A stretch of DNA of 64,000 bases from Kitasatospora sp. NA04385 (GTDB taxonomy: Bacteria; Actinomycetota; Actinomycetes; Streptomycetales; Streptomycetaceae): the NCBI RefSeq assembly GCF_013364235.1, contig NZ_CP054919.1, positions 4,542,808 through 4,606,807 on the forward strand, read 5' to 3'. Made by a program: the position numbers and the translations under genes. Positions 52,025 to 61,606 of this stretch are shown piece after piece. Numbering within the stretch: position 1 is the first letter of the stretch; each line of letters opens with the position of its first letter. The notes beneath the pieces are model-generated. The model searched no databases and was not told the origin of the DNA. It worked only from the letters and a program-made list of their open reading frames with translations.

Positions 52025-52894
52025 TCAGGCGTGGGCCGCCCAGCGGATCGCGTCGGTCATCTCCTTGAGCGAGCCGAAGTGCGCGGCGCCCGGTTCGAGG
52101 TAGAGCTGGGCGTCGGGGATGTGGTCGGCGAGCCAGGCGGAGTGGCCGACCGGGGAGAACTTGTCGTCGGCGCCGTGCCAGAGGCGGACCGGGACCCGGA
52201 TGGTGTCCACGGCGAAGCCCCAGTCGGCGATGAAGGCCAGCACGTCGTCGATCCAGCCGTCGGCGCCGTAGCGGAAGGCCTGCCGGTAGGTGGAGTGGAG
52301 CATCCGGCGGATGCCGATGTCGGCGACCACGGTGCGGTCCGGCGGGGAGAGCTCGGGGACCAGGTTGCGGATCAGCTGGGCCGGGTCCCGGCGGATCACC
52401 CGGGAGCGGACCTGGAACTGGCCGGCGATCCGGGGCTGGCCCAACTCGGCCTGGCGGTAGGCGCGTTCGTTGGAGGCGGTCATGCCGGCGAACCAGTCCA
52501 GGCCCTCCGCGTGGCGGGGGGCCAGCGCGACCTGGGTGGCGGCCCGGCGGACCCGGTCGGGCAGCAGCGCGGCGCAGGCGAGCGCGTGCGGGCCGCCGCC
52601 GGAGCGGCCGACCACCGAGAAGCGGTCGAGCCCGAGGGCGTCGGCGATCACCGCGACGTCGGCGGCCGCGGCGGCGACGTCGCGGCCGGGCAGCCGGGTG
52701 GAGTCGCCGTAGCCGGGGCGGTCGAAGGAGATCAGCCGCACCCGCATCCGGGCCAGCACGGCGCTGCGCGGGGCGGGGCCGACCCGGCTGCCGGGGGTGC
52801 CGTGCAGCAGGAACACCGGCCTGCCGGACGGGTCCCCGGAGGTGTCGACGGCGAGGACGCCGCCGTCCGGCGTCTCGATCCTCCGTGGCGCCAC
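52025..52894 (-). CDS. Alpha/beta hydrolase
   Basis: This 289-residue protein has the oxyanion segment VFLLHGTPGSR, the nucleophile elbow VVGRSGGGPHAL (Ser in GRSGG) and late acidic and His residues in WHGADDKFSP and GAAHFGSL. The substrate is unknown. It starts 13 bases after the DUF4231 gene stop, so the pair is an operon, convergent with fxsT. Hydrolases of this kind are often listed near FxsA operons, so a link is possible. Confidence 0.9.
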   Translation of the reverse strand: MAPRRIETPDGGVLAVDTSGDPSGRPVFLLHGTPGSRVGPAPRSAVLARMRVRLISFDRPGYGDSTRLPGRDVAAAAADVAVIADALGLDRFSVVGRSGGGPHALACAALLPDRVRRAATQVALAPRHAEGLDWFAGMTASNERAYRQAELGQPRIAGQFQVRSRVIRRDPAQLIRNLVPELSPPDRTVVADIGIRRMLHSTYRQAFRYGADGWIDDVLAFIADWGFAVDTIRVPVRLWHGADDKFSPVGHSAWLADHIPDAQLYLEPGAAHFGSLKEMTDAIRWAAHA

Positions 52895-52907
52895 GGGGCC
52901 CTCCTGT

Positions 52908-53870
52908 TCAGCTGGGGATGTCGAGGCTGCGCACCTCGCGGCGCGCCTGCCAGGTGGTGTGCTCCCGGGAGATGGCGTCCTCGGCGTCCCGGGCGAGTCG
53001 GGCCCAGGTCTCCTCGGCGTCCGCGGAGCCGAGGTCGACCGAGGCCAACTGGGCCTCCACCTTCGCCAGTTCGGCGGCGGCCAGGGTGTAGGCGGCGGCC
53101 TGCGGCCGGTACTGGCGCAGCTGGGCCCAGGCGGAGACGGAGGCGGCCACGGCCGAGATCGCGCCGAGCGCGTCGAAGCCGAACTGGCCGAGGGCGCGCA
53201 GCACCGCGAGCAGCAGGCCGGCGGCGGGGAGCACGACGGCGAGCCGGCCGACCCGGCGGGTGGCGTTGCGGCACTGGATGGCCTTGGCCTGGTACCACTG
53301 GCGCTGGCTCTGCACCCGTTCGCGCAGGTAGACCTCGCGGCGGACCGGGAGCGGCTGGTCGCGCAGCCGCTCCATGGTGTCGGTGATCTGCGGGTGGCGG
53401 GCCGGGGCGCGCCAGGTGCGCAGCTCCTCGGTGACGCCGGGGGAGACCAGGTCGGTGTCGAACTCGCCGAGGATGCCGGAGAGCTGCACGTCGTAGAGGC
53501 GCTCGGCGTCGGGCAGCTTGCGCGGCGGCGGCTGGTAGGAGTCGGCGCGCACCGCGTACTTCCACACCAGGGTCTTCACCGACTCGGCGACCGCCCGGCC
53601 GTCGTACCAGAGCCGCTGCGGGTTCTGCCGGGCGACGGTGACGGCGATGAACAGCGCGCCGAGGTAGGCGATGGCGGCGGCCCAGGCCCAGGCCGGGCCG
53701 TCCGCGGAGCCGGCGAAGGCCGCGCCGATCAGCAGCAGCAGCTCCCACCGGGAGAGCGCCACCGCCCTGGCCTGGCCCTGCAGGGACGCGCCGTCGGCGG
53801 CCCAGAAGACGCGCGGGAGCAGGTCCTGCTCCCGCACGAAGCCGATCGAACGCCCCGCCCCAGCCGCCAT
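52908..53870 (-). CDS. DUF4231 (SLATT-like) membrane protein
   Basis: This 320-residue protein has two pairs of membrane helices, LLLLIGAAFAGSADGPAWAW through YLGALFIAVTVA (residues about 44-82) and LAVVLPAAGLLLAVL plus LGAISAVAASVSAWAQL (about 205-245), with helical soluble regions between and after. DUF4231 belongs with the SLATT proteins, predicted membrane effectors of nucleotide-sensing conflict systems that often pair with SLOG proteins. The nearest SLOG gene is 20 kb away. It forms an operon with the hydrolase gene. Confidence 0.75.
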   Translation of the reverse strand: MAAGAGRSIGFVREQDLLPRVFWAADGASLQGQARAVALSRWELLLLIGAAFAGSADGPAWAWAAAIAYLGALFIAVTVARQNPQRLWYDGRAVAESVKTLVWKYAVRADSYQPPPRKLPDAERLYDVQLSGILGEFDTDLVSPGVTEELRTWRAPARHPQITDTMERLRDQPLPVRREVYLRERVQSQRQWYQAKAIQCRNATRRVGRLAVVLPAAGLLLAVLRALGQFGFDALGAISAVAASVSAWAQLRQYRPQAAAYTLAAAELAKVEAQLASVDLGSADAEETWARLARDAEDAISREHTTWQARREVRSLDIPS

Positions 53871-53967
53871 CCCCGCCCCCGCAGCGCAGTCCCACCGGTC
53901 TCGGGAGTCCTTCCCAACGGCGGGCGAACTTACGCGAGCGGCACCGGAGTTGGCCGAATGGGGCGGG

Positions 53968-54717
53968 TCACCAGGCGTAGAAGATCCGCTCCGCGTTGTC
54001 GGCGATCACCTTGTTGTTCCACTCGGTGCCGCCGTCCACGTTGCCGGAGCGGAACAGCGGCGGGGTGATGCCCCGGTCGGCGAGCTTGGCGATGGCCGAG
54101 GCCGTCACCGACTGCATCAGCGCGCTGGTGGTGATGGTGGACACCGAGCCGAACGGGGCGCCCGCGCCGGGGTGGTCGAGTTCGCCGTCGCCGATCCCGA
54201 TCTTGCTGTCCAGGACGACGTCGCAGTTGTCCTTGAGGTAGGTGCCGGAGGAGTGGTTGGAGGTGACCGCGCCGGGATAGGCCAGCGAGGTCACGCCGAT
54301 CACCTTCATGCCGCGGTCGCGGGCGTGCCGGGCCAGCTCGACCGGCATCACCTGGCGGCCGGAGAGCGAGATCACGAACAGCAGGTCGCCGCTGCGGGCC
54401 GGGGTGAGGTCGAGCGTGGTGGTGGCCAGGCCGGAGACCCGCTCCAGGGCGCTGCCCAGGTGCGCGGGCATCACGTTGACGCCGGTCATCCCGGGCACGT
54501 TGAGCAGGTTCATCACGACCAGGCCGCCGGCCCGGTAGACCACGTCCTGGGCGGCCAGCGAGGAGTGCCCGGCGCCGTAGGTGAAGATCCGCCGGCCGTG
54601 CTCGACGGCCTCCGCCAGCAGTTCCGCGGCGGCTTCGACGTTCTCCCCCTCCTCGGCGCGGATCCGCTCCAGGTGGGCCACGGCGGCGTCCAGGTACCGG
54701 CCGACCAGTTCGCTCAT
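53968..54717 (-). CDS. SIS domain protein (SCO4393-like)
   Basis: This 249-residue protein has a SIS phosphosugar-binding fold: IFTYGAGHSSLAAQDVVYRA, LLFVISLSGRQVMPVELARHA and DRGMKVIGVTSL. I start it at ATG 54717 (MSELVGRYLDAAVAHL); the frame is open upstream. It is divergent from the DmdR1-type gene, a pairing conserved in Streptomyces. Such proteins bind phosphorylated sugars or isomerise them; the ligand is unknown. Confidence 0.88.
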   Translation of the reverse strand: MSELVGRYLDAAVAHLERIRAEEGENVEAAAELLAEAVEHGRRIFTYGAGHSSLAAQDVVYRAGGLVVMNLLNVPGMTGVNVMPAHLGSALERVSGLATTTLDLTPARSGDLLFVISLSGRQVMPVELARHARDRGMKVIGVTSLAYPGAVTSNHSSGTYLKDNCDVVLDSKIGIGDGELDHPGAGAPFGSVSTITTSALMQSVTASAIAKLADRGITPPLFRSGNVDGGTEWNNKVIADNAERIFYAW

Positions 54718-54917
54718 CTCTGCTCCGTCCGAGCTAGGCGGCGGTCGGGTGGTCCAGACCGCACTGTGGAGAAAGCTACGGCGTGCACGGTGGCCCGCGC
54801 CGGACCCGGCTGTCAACCACCACGAAAGGCGTCGGGCATAGTGGGCGCGCGCGTCCGGTTGTCACTCCGGTACGTCAGAATTGGCGGTGAGGACACCGAA
54901 GAACGGAGCCAGGGGCG

Positions 54918-55607
54918 ATGTCAGGGCTGATCGACACCACTGAGATGTACCTCCGCACCATCCTGGAGCTGGAGGAGGAAGGCATCACCCCGATGCGCGC
55001 CCGGATCGCCGAGCGGCTGGAGCAGTCCGGCCCCACGGTGAGCCAGACGGTGGGCCGGATGGAGCGGGACGGCCTGCTCCACATCGCCGGGGACCGCCAC
55101 CTCGAACTGACCGGCGAGGGCCGCAAGCTGGCCGTCCGGGTGATGCGCAAGCACCGGATCGCCGAGTGCCTGCTGGTGGACGTGATCGGCCTGGAGTGGG
55201 AGCAGGTCCACGAGGAGGCCTGTCGCTGGGAGCACGTGATGAGCGAGACCGTCGAGCGCAAGGTGCTCGCGATGCTCGGCCACCCCACCCAGTCCCCGTA
55301 CGGCAACCCGATCCCGGGCCTGGACGAGCTCGGCGACACCAAGGCCGAGGGCGAGGGCTTCGACGCCGGGCTGGTGACGCTGGAGGCGGTCGCCGCCGAG
55401 GACGGGACGGACGTGGTGGTCCGCCGGATCGGCGAGCCGATCCAGACCGACGGCGAGCTGATGCGCACCCTGCGCCGGGCGGGCGTCCGCCCGGGGGCGA
55501 CGGTGCGGGTCTCCCCGGCGGTCGGCGGCGTGCTGGTCGGCACCGGCGAGGGCGCGGCCGAGCTCGGCAAGGAGATCGCCGCGCACGTGTTCGTCGCCCA
55601 GCCGTAG
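54918..55607 (+). CDS. dmdR1: DtxR-family iron-dependent regulator (DmdR1-like)
   Basis: This 229-residue protein has the DtxR winged helix (LIDTTEMYLRTILELEEEG, ARIAERLEQSGPTVSQTVGR), metal ligands in HRIAECLLVDVIGLEWEQVH and the region EEACRWEHVMSETVERKV, and a C-terminal SH3-like domain. With iron bound it represses siderophore genes. Its place beside the SIS gene matches S. coelicolor dmdR1. It is probably the main iron regulator. Confidence 0.9.
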   Translation: MSGLIDTTEMYLRTILELEEEGITPMRARIAERLEQSGPTVSQTVGRMERDGLLHIAGDRHLELTGEGRKLAVRVMRKHRIAECLLVDVIGLEWEQVHEEACRWEHVMSETVERKVLAMLGHPTQSPYGNPIPGLDELGDTKAEGEGFDAGLVTLEAVAAEDGTDVVVRRIGEPIQTDGELMRTLRRAGVRPGATVRVSPAVGGVLVGTGEGAAELGKEIAAHVFVAQP

Positions 55608-56279
55608 GCGGCGCTGCGCGGCCCGGCGGCGGAGCGCCACGGCGGCGGCGCGGCCGTCCGGATGTTCGGGCGCTCGGGCGTCGTGCGGCGGCCCGGGTGT
55701 CGAGTACGCGGTGGCTCGGGCCGTGCGGTGGCCCGAGCGTGCGGCGCAGGGCCCGGTGTCCCCACACCGGGCCCTGCGCCGTTCCCCCGCTCCCCTCCGT
55801 TCCCCGCCCGGTCGCGGTCGCGCGCGGCTCCCCGGCCGCGCCCGGCCACTCCCTCCCGGTTCCCCCGCCGGTTCCCTCCCGGTGTTCCCTCCCGCTGCCG
55901 CGTTCGGCTTCCCCGTCCGAACGCCCTCCCGGCAGCCCCCCGCGCTCTCGGTCCGTCCGCTCCCTCCGCTCCGTGGCCCTGTGGCGCTGTGACTCCGTGC
56001 CGACGCTGAGGATGATCCCCTCGGCAACCGCGGCCAATCCTTGAGCGATGTCACCCGATCGGTGGGCTTCCCCCGTTGACCTGCGGGTATGACGACCGGT
56101 TCCGGAAGATCGCGCTCCGGACGGTCCGAGGTCGGTCCGGGGCCGGGCCGGGGCGTGCGAACGGCGGGCCCCGCCCCCCTGGTCGGGGGGCCGGACCCGC
56201 CGCGGCCGCGCGGGGTGCCGCGCGGACGACGCCCCCACCGGATCGGCCGGGGGCACGCTCGGAAGGCCGCTCGGAAGGC
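55608..56279. other. Gene-poor stretch, pyrimidine-rich
   Basis: No convincing gene is seen on either strand. A C/T-rich tract with recurring CCCTCCCGGT-like blocks lies at about 55790-55960 (as read on +). Open frames here lack ribosome sites and known motifs. The right part leads to the stop of the minus-strand gene at 56280. Confidence 0.5.
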
Positions 56280-56984
56280 TCAGCGCGCGGCCACGGCCGG
56301 GCGCTGGACGGGGCGCGGGGCCGAGGCCTCGCGCCCGCAGGCGTACGCGAGCGGGCTGACCAGCTCCATCGCGTCCGGCAGCCAGCGGTTCAGCGCGGAC
56401 GGCGGCCGGGCCCACTGCGCGGAGGCGTACCCGCCGACCCGGGACGGCGGGGCCACCACCCAGTCGCCCTCGCCGCGCGCCACCAGGTCGAGCCGGTCCG
56501 GCGCCCAGCCGATCTGCCGGAGCAGGTCCGGCAGCTTGTCGACCACCCCGGGCAGCACCAGGAAGTGCAGCCGCCGCCCGGTGCGCCCCGGCGAGGCCGG
56601 GACGGCGACCACCGGGCCCAGTTGCAGCCCCATCCGCTCCATCCGGGCCAGTGCCAGGCAGCCCGCCACCTCCGGCACGTCCAGCACGTCGAACGTCCGG
56701 CCGGTGGGCAGCAGGATCGAAGCCTCCGGGTGCTCCGTCCACCACTTCCGGACCACCCCGGGCCCGGCGCTCGCCCGGCCCCGCCAGTCCGCGCCGAGGG
56801 GGTGCGCGCCGGGGAGCGCACAGCGCTCCTCACCGCAGGAGCAGCGGACCGCGCCGTCGTCGTCGAGCAGCCAGGCGCCCGGCGCGACCTCCCAGTGCCG
56901 GTCCTCGGCGTAGCGGACGGCTTCGATCAGCAGCGGCGGCAGGTTCTGGTCGGGGGCTCCCGGGGTGTTGTCCACGTGCTGCAC
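56280..56984 (-). CDS. Bifunctional primase/polymerase-like protein
   Basis: This 234-residue protein has the N-terminal pattern of prim-pol-like proteins in Streptomyces: EAVRYAEDRHWEVAPGAWLL, C.C....C (CSCGEERCALPGAHPLG), the segment WWTEHPEASILLPTGRTFDV and a C-terminal GEGDWVVAPPSRVGG. The usual catalytic acidic pair is not clear, so it may be inactive or a relative with another role. It is divergent from the NsdA-like gene, an arrangement I recall from other Streptomyces. Confidence 0.72.
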   Translation of the reverse strand: MQHVDNTPGAPDQNLPPLLIEAVRYAEDRHWEVAPGAWLLDDDGAVRCSCGEERCALPGAHPLGADWRGRASAGPGVVRKWWTEHPEASILLPTGRTFDVLDVPEVAGCLALARMERMGLQLGPVVAVPASPGRTGRRLHFLVLPGVVDKLPDLLRQIGWAPDRLDLVARGEGDWVVAPPSRVGGYASAQWARPPSALNRWLPDAMELVSPLAYACGREASAPRPVQRPAVAAR

Positions 56985-57239
56985 AACTACCGTCCGTGAG
57001 TGCGGGTTACGGCCCGGGGCCGAACGGTTCGAACGGGGCGCGCGATGTCACCCGGGACGGTGATCCTGGTCGGAACCGGTCGGCCGAGCAGGGGCGGTAA
57101 CGGGCGCAGTGGGGGCGCACAGGGGCATTCACCCGGGCGCGTGGGGAGTGGGTACGTCACCGTGGGTATTCCGCATGGTGTTGCACAGTCGTCGCCCTCC
57201 GGTCGGGTCCGGACGGCGTTGGGGAGGCGGGAAAATCCC

Positions 57240-58616
57240 ATGGCCGCGAGACCACTCGTCGCACGAGAGCCGAACGAGCGTCTGCAGCAGCTGATCCAGG
57301 AGGCGGGCTGCTCCAATGCGGGCCTGGCCCGCCGGGTCAACCTCTGCGGAGCAGAGCACGGACTGGACCTGCGCTACGACAAGACCTCCGTCGCCCGCTG
57401 GTTGCGCGGGCAACAACCCCGCGGGCAGGCGCCCGCGGTGATCGCCGAGGCGCTCGGCCGCAAGCTCGGCCGCGGCGTCACGGTGGACGAGATCGGCATG
57501 GCCGACGGCAAGAGCCTCAGCTCCGCCGTCGGCCTCCAGTTCGCGCCCAGCCTGAGCGCCGCGCTGGAGCAGATCTGCGAGCTGTGGCGCAGCGACGTCG
57601 GCAAGCGGGACTTCCTGGCCGGCACCACCGTCGCGGCCTCCGCGCTGGTCGAGCCCAGCCGGGACTGGCTGATCACCCCGCCCGACCCGGTGGTCGCCCG
57701 CACCGGCGGCACCCGGGTCGGCCTGGCCGACGTCGCGGCGATCCGGGCCACCACCCAGATGCTGGTCGACCTCGACCACCGCTTCGGCAGCGGCCACGTC
57801 CGCCCGGTCGTGGTGCACTACCTCAACAGCGTGGTCTCCGGCTTCCTCGGCGGCTCCTACCGGGACGAGACGGGGCGTCAACTCTTCGGCGCCGTGGCCC
57901 GGCTGACCGAGCTGGCCGGCTACATGGCGGTCGACACCGGCCAACCCGGCCTGGCGCAGCGGTACTACATCCAGGCGCTGCGCCTGGCCCAGGCCGCCGA
58001 CGACCGCGGCTACGGCGGCTACGTGCTCGCCGCCTCGATGAGCCACCTCGCGGCGACGCTCGGCAACCCCCGGGAGATCGCCCAACTCGCCCGCGCCGCC
58101 CAGGAGGGCGCCCGCTCGGTGGCCACCCCCACCGCGATGGCGATGTTCTACGCCGCCGAGGCCCGCGGCCACGCCCTGCTCGGCGACGCGTACGCCTGCG
58201 AGGACGTCGCGGCGAAGGCGCTGGCCGCGATGGAGCGCCGCAACCCCGCCGACGACCCGGACTGGATCGTCCACTTCGACGAGGCGTACCTCGCCGACGA
58301 GTTGGCGCACTGTCACCGGGACCTCCAGCAGGGCGAGCGGGCCGAGCACTACGCCCGCACCGCGCTCGAACTGCACCCCGCGCACCGGGTCCGCCGCCGG
58401 GCCGTCGACCTGGTCCTGCTGGCCACCGCCCAGCTCCAGCAGCGGGACCTGGAACGCGCCTGCGAGACCGGCACCGAGGCGGTCCGGCTGCTCAGCGGCC
58501 TGCGCTCCAACCGGGGCGTCGAGTACCTGGACGACTTCCGCAGCCGGCTGGAGCCGTACCGGGGCCACCGCGCGGTGCGTGAGTTCCACGCCCGGATGGA
58601 CGGGGAGGCCGCGTGA
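57240..58616 (+). CDS. NsdA-like TPR regulator
   Basis: This 458-residue protein has an N-terminal DNA-binding-like region (NERLQQLIQEAGCSNAGLAR, TSVARWLRGQQPRG, VIAEALGRKLGR), a hydrophobic stretch KRDFLAGTTVAASALVEPSRD near residues 120-140 and TPR-like helices to the end. This matches NsdA and SCO4441-like regulators that affect sporulation and antibiotic production. I choose ATG 57240, with GGGAGG upstream, over the open upstream extension. Regulated genes are unknown. Confidence 0.83.
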   Translation: MAARPLVAREPNERLQQLIQEAGCSNAGLARRVNLCGAEHGLDLRYDKTSVARWLRGQQPRGQAPAVIAEALGRKLGRGVTVDEIGMADGKSLSSAVGLQFAPSLSAALEQICELWRSDVGKRDFLAGTTVAASALVEPSRDWLITPPDPVVARTGGTRVGLADVAAIRATTQMLVDLDHRFGSGHVRPVVVHYLNSVVSGFLGGSYRDETGRQLFGAVARLTELAGYMAVDTGQPGLAQRYYIQALRLAQAADDRGYGGYVLAASMSHLAATLGNPREIAQLARAAQEGARSVATPTAMAMFYAAEARGHALLGDAYACEDVAAKALAAMERRNPADDPDWIVHFDEAYLADELAHCHRDLQQGERAEHYARTALELHPAHRVRRRAVDLVLLATAQLQQRDLERACETGTEAVRLLSGLRSNRGVEYLDDFRSRLEPYRGHRAVREFHARMDGEAA

Positions 58617-58789
58617 GCCGTCCCGGCGGCCGCCGGAACGTGAAGCAATAGCACGGAACAGCAGCCCACGTAGTCACCTGTGCCGGTGAACGGGTACCGT
58701 GGCCTCGCAGTTGTGGTCCGCCGTCAGCAATCCGGCGGGGCAACCGAGAGGCCCGGGATCCCGGTGCCGTGCACAGGTGAGGAATCGCG

Positions 58790-59905
58790 TTGAGCCAGCG
58801 CCGCTCGTATCCCAACTCCGGCGACTTCAATCTGGACGACCTGTTCCGCCCGGAGCCCGCCGCAGACGGCCAGGGCAGTCCGGCGCAGGCCGCCGCGCAG
58901 CCCCCGTACGCCCAGCCGCAGCCGCCCGCACCGCCGCAGGCGCCCGTTCCGCAGCAGCAGTCCGCGCCGCCGCTCGGTCAGAGCGGCAGCCCCGAGTACT
59001 GGGGCGCGCCCCCGCAGCAGCCCGTGGCGGCCCCGCCGGCCGACGAGGGCGCCACCCAGTACCTGCCGCCCTACCCGGCCGGCGGACCGGCCGTCGGCGG
59101 CGCCCAGCCCGGCTTCCCGCCGCAGCAGCCCCAGCAGGCCCAGGAGGGCGGCTACAACGCCGCCTCCGCGCCCACCTACGGCGGTGGCGCGGGCTACGGC
59201 GCCCCGCAGCAGCAGCCCGGCTACCCGGGCGCCGGCGGCTACCCGCAGCAGGCCGCGGACGGCGGCCGCCGCAAGCCCAACACCAAGCTGCTGATCGGTG
59301 CCGGCGTGGCCGGCGTCGCGGTGGTCGCGATCCTGGTCGGCGTGCTGGCCAGTGGCGGCGACAAGAAGGAGAAGGAGACCGCGAAGGGCGGCACCACGGC
59401 CGGCCAGAGCGCCGCCGCGCCCAGCCCGAACAGCGGGAACGCCGCGGTCACCCCCGAGATGAAGGCCCAGGCGCAGGCCATGTCCGACCTGCTCGGCACC
59501 GCCAGCGCCAGCCGCACCTCGGTGGTCAACGCGGTCGCCGCGGTCGGCAAGTGCCAGAACCTGCCCGACTCGCAGGCCGCGCTCACCGCGGCCGCGACCC
59601 AGCGGCAGGGCCTGCTCACCAAGCTCGGCGCGCTCAAGGTCGACCAGCTCGCCGACGGCGCGAAGCTGGTGGAGCAGCTCCAGGCGGCCTGGCAGGCGTC
59701 CGCCACCGCCGACTCCGAGTACGCCCAGTGGGCCGCCGACCTGGCGGCGGGCTGCGACCCGGCCAAGAGCAAGGACAACGCGCACCTGCACAACGGCGAC
59801 GCGGCGAGCGGCACGGCCACCAAGGCGAAGAATCAGGCGTCGGAGCTGTGGGGCGCGATCGCCACCAAGACGGGGCTGCCGGGCAAGAGCGCCGGGGAGC
59901 TCTGA
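58790..59905 (+). CDS. Proline/glutamine-rich membrane-anchored protein
   Basis: This 371-residue protein has a disordered N-terminal 150 residues rich in Pro, Gln and Gly, a basic stop (GGRRKPNTK), one membrane helix (LLIGAGVAGVAVVAILVGVLA, about residues 163-183) and a helical extracellular part with one Cys pair (GKCQNLPD, AAGCDPAK). TTG 58790 has TGAGGAA five bases upstream. The layout is common in Streptomyces cell-surface proteins; function is unknown. It is followed by GC-rich repeats and a strong terminator. Confidence 0.75.
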   Translation: MSQRRSYPNSGDFNLDDLFRPEPAADGQGSPAQAAAQPPYAQPQPPAPPQAPVPQQQSAPPLGQSGSPEYWGAPPQQPVAAPPADEGATQYLPPYPAGGPAVGGAQPGFPPQQPQQAQEGGYNAASAPTYGGGAGYGAPQQQPGYPGAGGYPQQAADGGRRKPNTKLLIGAGVAGVAVVAILVGVLASGGDKKEKETAKGGTTAGQSAAAPSPNSGNAAVTPEMKAQAQAMSDLLGTASASRTSVVNAVAAVGKCQNLPDSQAALTAAATQRQGLLTKLGALKVDQLADGAKLVEQLQAAWQASATADSEYAQWAADLAAGCDPAKSKDNAHLHNGDAASGTATKAKNQASELWGAIATKTGLPGKSAGEL

Positions 59906-59978
59906 GCCCTCCGGCCCGGGCGGGAACAGCGGCGGGCCCGGCAACGGGCCCGGGAACAGCGGCGGGCCCGGGAACAGC

Positions 59979-60023
59979 AACGGGAGCGGGGCGCGGGGAG
60001 AAGACCCGCGCCCCGCTCCCGTT
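59979..60023. terminator. Bidirectional terminator
   Basis: A perfect 19-base stem (59979-59997 with 60005-60023) closes a 7-base loop between two convergent genes (stops at 59905 and 60032). Confidence 0.9.
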
Positions 60024-60031
60024 CCCGCCGC

Positions 60032-61321
60032 TCACGCCGGGGGCTTGCCGTTGGTCAGGACCCAGCGGACGTCGGTGAAGCCCTGGTGCTGCTCGACCAG
60101 CCGGCCGTTCTGGACCTGCTGGAAGGTGACGGAGGTGTTCACCAGCCGGGGGGAGTCCGCGCTGGGGAGCATGCTGGTGACGCTCCAGCTGAGCGGCGGG
60201 GTGGCGCCGGCGGTGTCGATCGGGTCGCCGCCGTCGAGGACGACCTGCAGGGCCTTCGCGGTGACCGGCTTGCCCCCGTCGATCCGCTCGGCGGCCTGAC
60301 GGAGCACCTCGTAGGCGACCCAGGTGGTCTGCACGCCGGGGTCGGCGACGTCGATGCTGGCGCCGTCGCCGTAGGTGCGGGCGGTCTCGCGCAGGTCGTC
60401 CCAGACGGCGGAGGACTCGACGGGGAACCAGCCGGTGGCGTAGGCGCCGCGCAGCGGGCCGTTGTCGCCGCCGGTGGAGTCGACCACCGACTGCTGGAGG
60501 GAGCCGATGACCGAGGCGAGCTGGGTGTTCCTGGGGTTGGCCCGGCGGTACGGGTCGAGCAGGTTGGCGGTGGGCTCGGCGCCGAGCGCGGAGAGCACGC
60601 AGTTGCCGGCCCGGTCGTCGCCGATGGCCCGGTGCGCGTACGAGGAGTAGTCGTTGGACTTCTCGGGGGCCTTGAGGTCGGTGATCTTGACGCCGTTCTG
60701 CGTGACGGCGCTGCCGAGGTAGCTGACCAGGGCGTCGCCGGCCCGGGTGTCGGGGCGGATCAGGGCGATCTGCTTGCAGCCGGCGGCGACGAGCTGGCGT
60801 CCGCTGCCCGCGACCAGGGCGGGCAGGCCGCCGTTGACGGGGTAGGAGAGCGGGCTGCTGAACTCGGGGGCGGAGAGGCCGTAGCCGCCGATGAACGGGA
60901 TGCCGGCCTCTTCGAGGATCGGCATGAAGTTGCTGCCGTACTGGCTGGCGGAGCCGACCACGGCGACGGCGTGGGCGCTGACGGCCTGGTCGGCGCAGGC
61001 GGTGGCGCCGTCGGTGGTGTCGTGCTCGTTGCAGGTGAGGACGCGGACCCGGTGGCCGGCCAGGCCGCCGTGCGCGTTGAGCTCGCGCCCGACGGCCTCG
61101 GCGAGCGCGGTCATGCCGGGGCGGTCGGCGGCCCCGGTGCCGGCCGGGGCCCAGGTCATCACGGTGACGTCCCGGCCGGCGGCGTCGGCGGCCGCGGGGC
61201 CCCCGCAGGCGGAGGCGGAGAGCAGGGCGGGCAGGACCGCGGCGGAGGCCGCGAGGACGGCGGCTGCGCGGCGTCGTCCGCTGACGGCGGGTGGCGGGTG
61301 GGGGGTTCCGTTCCGCGTCAT
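60032..61321 (-). CDS. ABC-type branched-chain amino-acid-like substrate-binding lipoprotein
   Basis: This 429-residue protein has a lipoprotein signal (RRRAAAVLAASAAVLPALLS then ASACGG, Cys about residue 39) and the periplasmic-binding fold of the LivJ group: VMTWAPAGTG, GMTALAEAVGRELNAHGGL, VVGSASQYGSNFMPILEEAG and IPFIGGYGLSAPEF. I choose ATG 61321. No permease or ATPase gene is adjacent, so it is an orphan receptor or part of a scattered transporter. The ligand is unknown. Confidence 0.85.
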   Translation of the reverse strand: MTRNGTPHPPPAVSGRRRAAAVLAASAAVLPALLSASACGGPAAADAAGRDVTVMTWAPAGTGAADRPGMTALAEAVGRELNAHGGLAGHRVRVLTCNEHDTTDGATACADQAVSAHAVAVVGSASQYGSNFMPILEEAGIPFIGGYGLSAPEFSSPLSYPVNGGLPALVAGSGRQLVAAGCKQIALIRPDTRAGDALVSYLGSAVTQNGVKITDLKAPEKSNDYSSYAHRAIGDDRAGNCVLSALGAEPTANLLDPYRRANPRNTQLASVIGSLQQSVVDSTGGDNGPLRGAYATGWFPVESSAVWDDLRETARTYGDGASIDVADPGVQTTWVAYEVLRQAAERIDGGKPVTAKALQVVLDGGDPIDTAGATPPLSWSVTSMLPSADSPRLVNTSVTFQQVQNGRLVEQHQGFTDVRWVLTNGKPPA

Positions 61322-61606
61322 GGCGCTCTTTCCTCCCAGGCGGGCGTGCTGCTGCGGGTCGTCCCGTGCTCCGTTGCGCAGGTTCGGCGGATCAAGGGTG
61401 GTCGTCACCGGGCACGCCGAGAGGGACGCGATGTGAACGGTTCGCCAACGAGGGAGGAACACGGAGCGTTGCCGTTCCGTAACGCGTGTAGAGGCGGTCG
61501 GGGCGGGAACGTACGATCGACTCCCGTGTCCGACACCATGGATTCTCCGCACCGGTCTGCCCGAAGCACTTTTCGAACGGGTGGGCGCTCCAGCACGATG
61601 GGCGGC

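Noticed and set aside
55608..56279. Protein genes in the pyrimidine-rich stretch
   Set aside because: Candidate frames are Arg/Pro-rich on one strand and Arg/Gly-rich on the other, without ribosome sites.
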